Origin: an uncultured Methylocystaceae bacterium
GTDB taxonomy: Bacteria > Pseudomonadota > Alphaproteobacteria > Rhizobiales > Beijerinckiaceae
Direction: 5' to 3'
Assembly (NCBI GenBank): GCA_945956975.1
Contig: CAMFKC010000145.1
Coordinates: 1 to 6,289 of the forward strand
DNA: 6,289 nucleotides
Notes under the pieces: generated by a model
Seen by the model: the letters and a program-made list of their open reading frames with translations, nothing else
Database searches by the model: none
Told to the model about the DNA's origin: nothing
Part shown: positions 4,864 to 6,289 of the stretch, piece after piece
Layout: the number at the start of each line of letters is the position of its first letter
Position numbering within the stretch: position 1 is the first letter of the stretch
Program-made: the position numbers and the translations under genes

Positions 4864-6135
4864 ATGCCAAAAGCGGTCGATGTATTTACACCTACAAGCG
4901 TCCCAACCTACTCTTATGTCGACCGGGGGACACATAAGTTGGAAGAGCAAATAAAGAACGCATTCCAAATAAAAAATCTGGTTGTTTCACTTTCAGGCCC
5001 ATCTAAATCTGGCAAAACAGTACTTATTAACAAATCTATCACGCCAGAAGAAACAATCAAGATAAATGGAGCGCAGATAAAATCTGCAGATGATTTGTGG
5101 GAGACGGTACTTGACTGGATGGGGACACCAGAAGAAACTCAAGTTGTCTCTAAGAAAAGTATCGATGCAAAAGCTTCAGTCAAGGCTGGGGGTGAGGCGG
5201 GAATTCCGTTTGTCGCAAAAGGGAAAGCTGAGGGAGAGATCGCAGTAGGCGGTTCTACTGGAACCGAGACTCGTACAATATCAAGAAATGGCGGACTTAA
5301 TCAAGTCATTAGGGAAATTGCAAACAGCGACTTCGTAGTTTTCATTGATGATTTTCACTACATACCACGGGAAATTCAACCTGAAATCGGACGTCAGATT
5401 AAGGCCGCCGCCGAGGCCGGAATTCGCATCTGCACCGCTTCAGTCCCCCACCGATCTGACGACGTGGTGCGCAGCAACAGCGAACTTACAGGCCGTTTGG
5501 CGGCGGTTGATGTATCCTATTGGTCGATCGAGGAACTGGCGCAAATTGCCAATACTGGTTTTCGTGAATTGAATGTGGACCTTGCTCCAAAGGTCATCAA
5601 TGAGATGGCCACGCAGGCTTTCGGCTCCCCACAACTTATGCAGGCAATCTGCCTTAATTTATGTTTTCGGTTCAACATCAAGGATAGCGAACGGACGCAC
5701 GCAAGGTTGGATGTTAGCAACGAAGAACTACGCGATGTTTTCGAGCGAACCAGCACGATGGCGGGGGATTTCTCCTCGCTCCTAGAGGGCTTGCATTCGG
5801 GGCCGAAGCAGCGAGGCTCTGAGCGGCGGATATTTGATCTGTCCGACGGGACGCGCGGGGACGCCTATCGGAGTGTATTGTTAGGACTAACGAATGATCC
5901 AGCCGCGCTCTCGATTACCTACGACAGAATGCTGGCACGAGTGAACAAGGTTTGCGTGGGGGACTCTCCCAGCGGATCGAGCGTAGCCGGAGCGCTCGCG
6001 CAAATGAGTTTGATTGCAGAAAAATTCAGTCCAAAAGCTCTCGAATGGGACGAAAACGTACTCGATATCATCGAGCCCTATTTTTTGTTCTACCTTCGAT
6101 ACTCTCCCAAGCTCCGGCAACTGGCTAGCGCCTGA
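4864..6135 (+). CDS. P-loop ATPase of AAA+/STAND type, accessory gene, family not identified (423 aa)
   Basis: This is an intact predicted ATP-binding protein. A short N-terminal segment (TSVPTYSYVDRG, residues 11-22) leads into Walker A GPSKSGKT (45-52, with K51 and T52). Walker B is FVVFIDDFHYI (157-167, with D162 and D163). A sensor-1-like strand RICTASVPHR (188-197) follows, with R197 and R203 as possible arginine-finger candidates. Residues about 96-140 are a Gly/Ala/Lys-rich insertion between Walker A and B. A lid-like helical region starts near SYWSIEELAQIA and includes FGSPQLMQAICLNLC. The tail IIEPYFLFYLRYSP resembles the winged-helix ends of several prokaryotic ATPases. The start ATG at 4864 is preceded by TGAGGG (4852-4857) at six bases; an in-frame TTG at 4858 is less likely. 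The first half has about 40-45% G+C against roughly 65% further on, suggesting transfer. It could be a regulator or switch in a defence-type locus, but the sequence shows no effector domain and no named system is recognised. Confidence 0.82.
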   Translation: MPKAVDVFTPTSVPTYSYVDRGTHKLEEQIKNAFQIKNLVVSLSGPSKSGKTVLINKSITPEETIKINGAQIKSADDLWETVLDWMGTPEETQVVSKKSIDAKASVKAGGEAGIPFVAKGKAEGEIAVGGSTGTETRTISRNGGLNQVIREIANSDFVVFIDDFHYIPREIQPEIGRQIKAAAEAGIRICTASVPHRSDDVVRSNSELTGRLAAVDVSYWSIEELAQIANTGFRELNVDLAPKVINEMATQAFGSPQLMQAICLNLCFRFNIKDSERTHARLDVSNEELRDVFERTSTMAGDFSSLLEGLHSGPKQRGSERRIFDLSDGTRGDAYRSVLLGLTNDPAALSITYDRMLARVNKVCVGDSPSGSSVAGALAQMSLIAEKFSPKALEWDENVLDIIEPYFLFYLRYSPKLRQLASA

Positions 6136-6169
6136 GCGACGTGCTGGCAGAGCTGTGTGCTCACGTCGC
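6136..6169 (+). terminator. Inverted repeat directly after the ATPase stop, possible terminator without T-tract
   Basis: GCGACGTG (6136-6143) is perfectly complementary in inverted order to CACGTCGC (6162-6169), with an 18-base loop. It starts on the base after the ATPase TGA. The position suits transcription termination or 3'-end protection, but GCGCCCCTCCCC follows instead of a T-run. It could alternatively be a binding site or an end of the acquired segment. Confidence 0.4.
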
Positions 6170-6289
6170 GCCCCTCCCCTTGACCCCAGCGCCCCTATCC
6201 GCTACCAACGCCGCCAACTATCTAACCGGCGGACCCATGTTCACCACCCTTATCGTATCGCGAGCGCCTGAGACGGAGCGGGACTGAAC
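6170..6289. other. Intergenic tail of the window, no recognised gene
   Basis: No gene is supported here. A 16-codon frame from the ATG at 6237 (MFTTLIVSRAPETERD, stop 6285-6287) is preceded only by GGCGGACCC, with GGCGGA as a poor ribosome site. CCGCC (6211-6215) and GGCGG (6228-6232) form a weak inverted repeat just before it. The next gene presumably starts beyond the right edge. Confidence 0.3.

Larger units (their letters stand above)
4665..6169. other. Candidate horizontally acquired segment bounded by a composition shift
   Basis: Up to about 4660 the DNA has near 68% G+C (for example 41 of 60 bases at 3601-3660). Rows inside the segment fall to 27 of 60 (4861-4920) and 24 of 60 (5041-5100 and 5281-5340), and codon use turns AT-richer. 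The left edge coincides with the truncated end of the oxygenase remnant. The right edge is less clear because the last third of the ATPase gene is again GC-rich; the inverted repeat after its stop is a convenient limit. No integrase, transposase, tRNA or matching terminal repeats are visible in the window, so the mechanism of arrival is unknown. Confidence 0.4.

Noticed and set aside
4665..6155. AGAGCT present near both ends of the low-GC segment as a possible direct repeat
   Set aside because: A six-base match is expected by chance over this distance and its flanks do not match.
6237..6287. 16-codon mini-ORF at the right edge as a second leader peptide
   Set aside because: No run of a single amino acid, poor ribosome site, and the downstream gene is not visible.
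1..6289. CRISPR array, tRNA, rRNA, insertion sequence or integrase
   Set aside because: No spaced repeats, cloverleaf-like segments, transposase motifs or long terminal inverted repeats were seen on either strand.

Overview
The window looks like chromosomal DNA of a high-GC alphaproteobacterium, probably of the Hyphomicrobiales (Rhizobiales). The evidence is the strong G/C third-position bias, the LeuA sequence type, and the style of the small lipoprotein and hypothetical proteins. The assignment is an impression from sequence, not a database match.

Left part (1-1617). The minus strand carries the first 308 codons of leuA (2-isopropylmalate synthase), which runs off the left edge. Its long 5' leader contains a short ORF whose last codons are packed with leucine, six Leu in eight codons. 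A strong inverted repeat overlaps that ORF's stop, and a plausible sigma70-type promoter lies about 35-75 nt upstream, depending on which start is used. This is the layout of a ribosome-mediated leucine attenuator, although I see no classical U-tract terminator. Divergent from it is a 90-residue basic protein with an SH3/KOW-like core, closed by a textbook Rho-independent terminator at 1640-1665.

Middle part (1732-4392). Three plus-strand genes follow: a hotdog-fold thioesterase with the HGG...D signature, a small lipoprotein with a clear lipobox, and a secreted 559-residue tannase/feruloyl-esterase family hydrolase with the family's CS-D-HC catalytic arrangement. Immediately after the tannase stop lies a broken remnant of the C-terminal domain of a Rieske aromatic-ring-hydroxylating oxygenase alpha subunit, interrupted by an in-frame TAG. 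Together these suggest a former aromatic-ester/aromatic catabolism neighbourhood that has been partly deleted.

Right part (about 4660-6289). Base composition drops abruptly from near 68% to about 40-45% G+C at the end of the oxygenase remnant. The new segment holds a 54-codon ORF (or 3' remnant) and an intact 423-residue P-loop ATPase. The ATPase has Walker A, Walker B, a Gly/Ala/Lys-rich insertion between them, and a C-terminal winged-helix-like tail. It resembles the AAA+/STAND-type ATPases common in accessory and defence-type loci, but I cannot name its family. The segment ends in an inverted repeat just after the ATPase stop. This orphan ATPase with its possibly truncated partner is the most interesting part of the window; a defence role is inference only.
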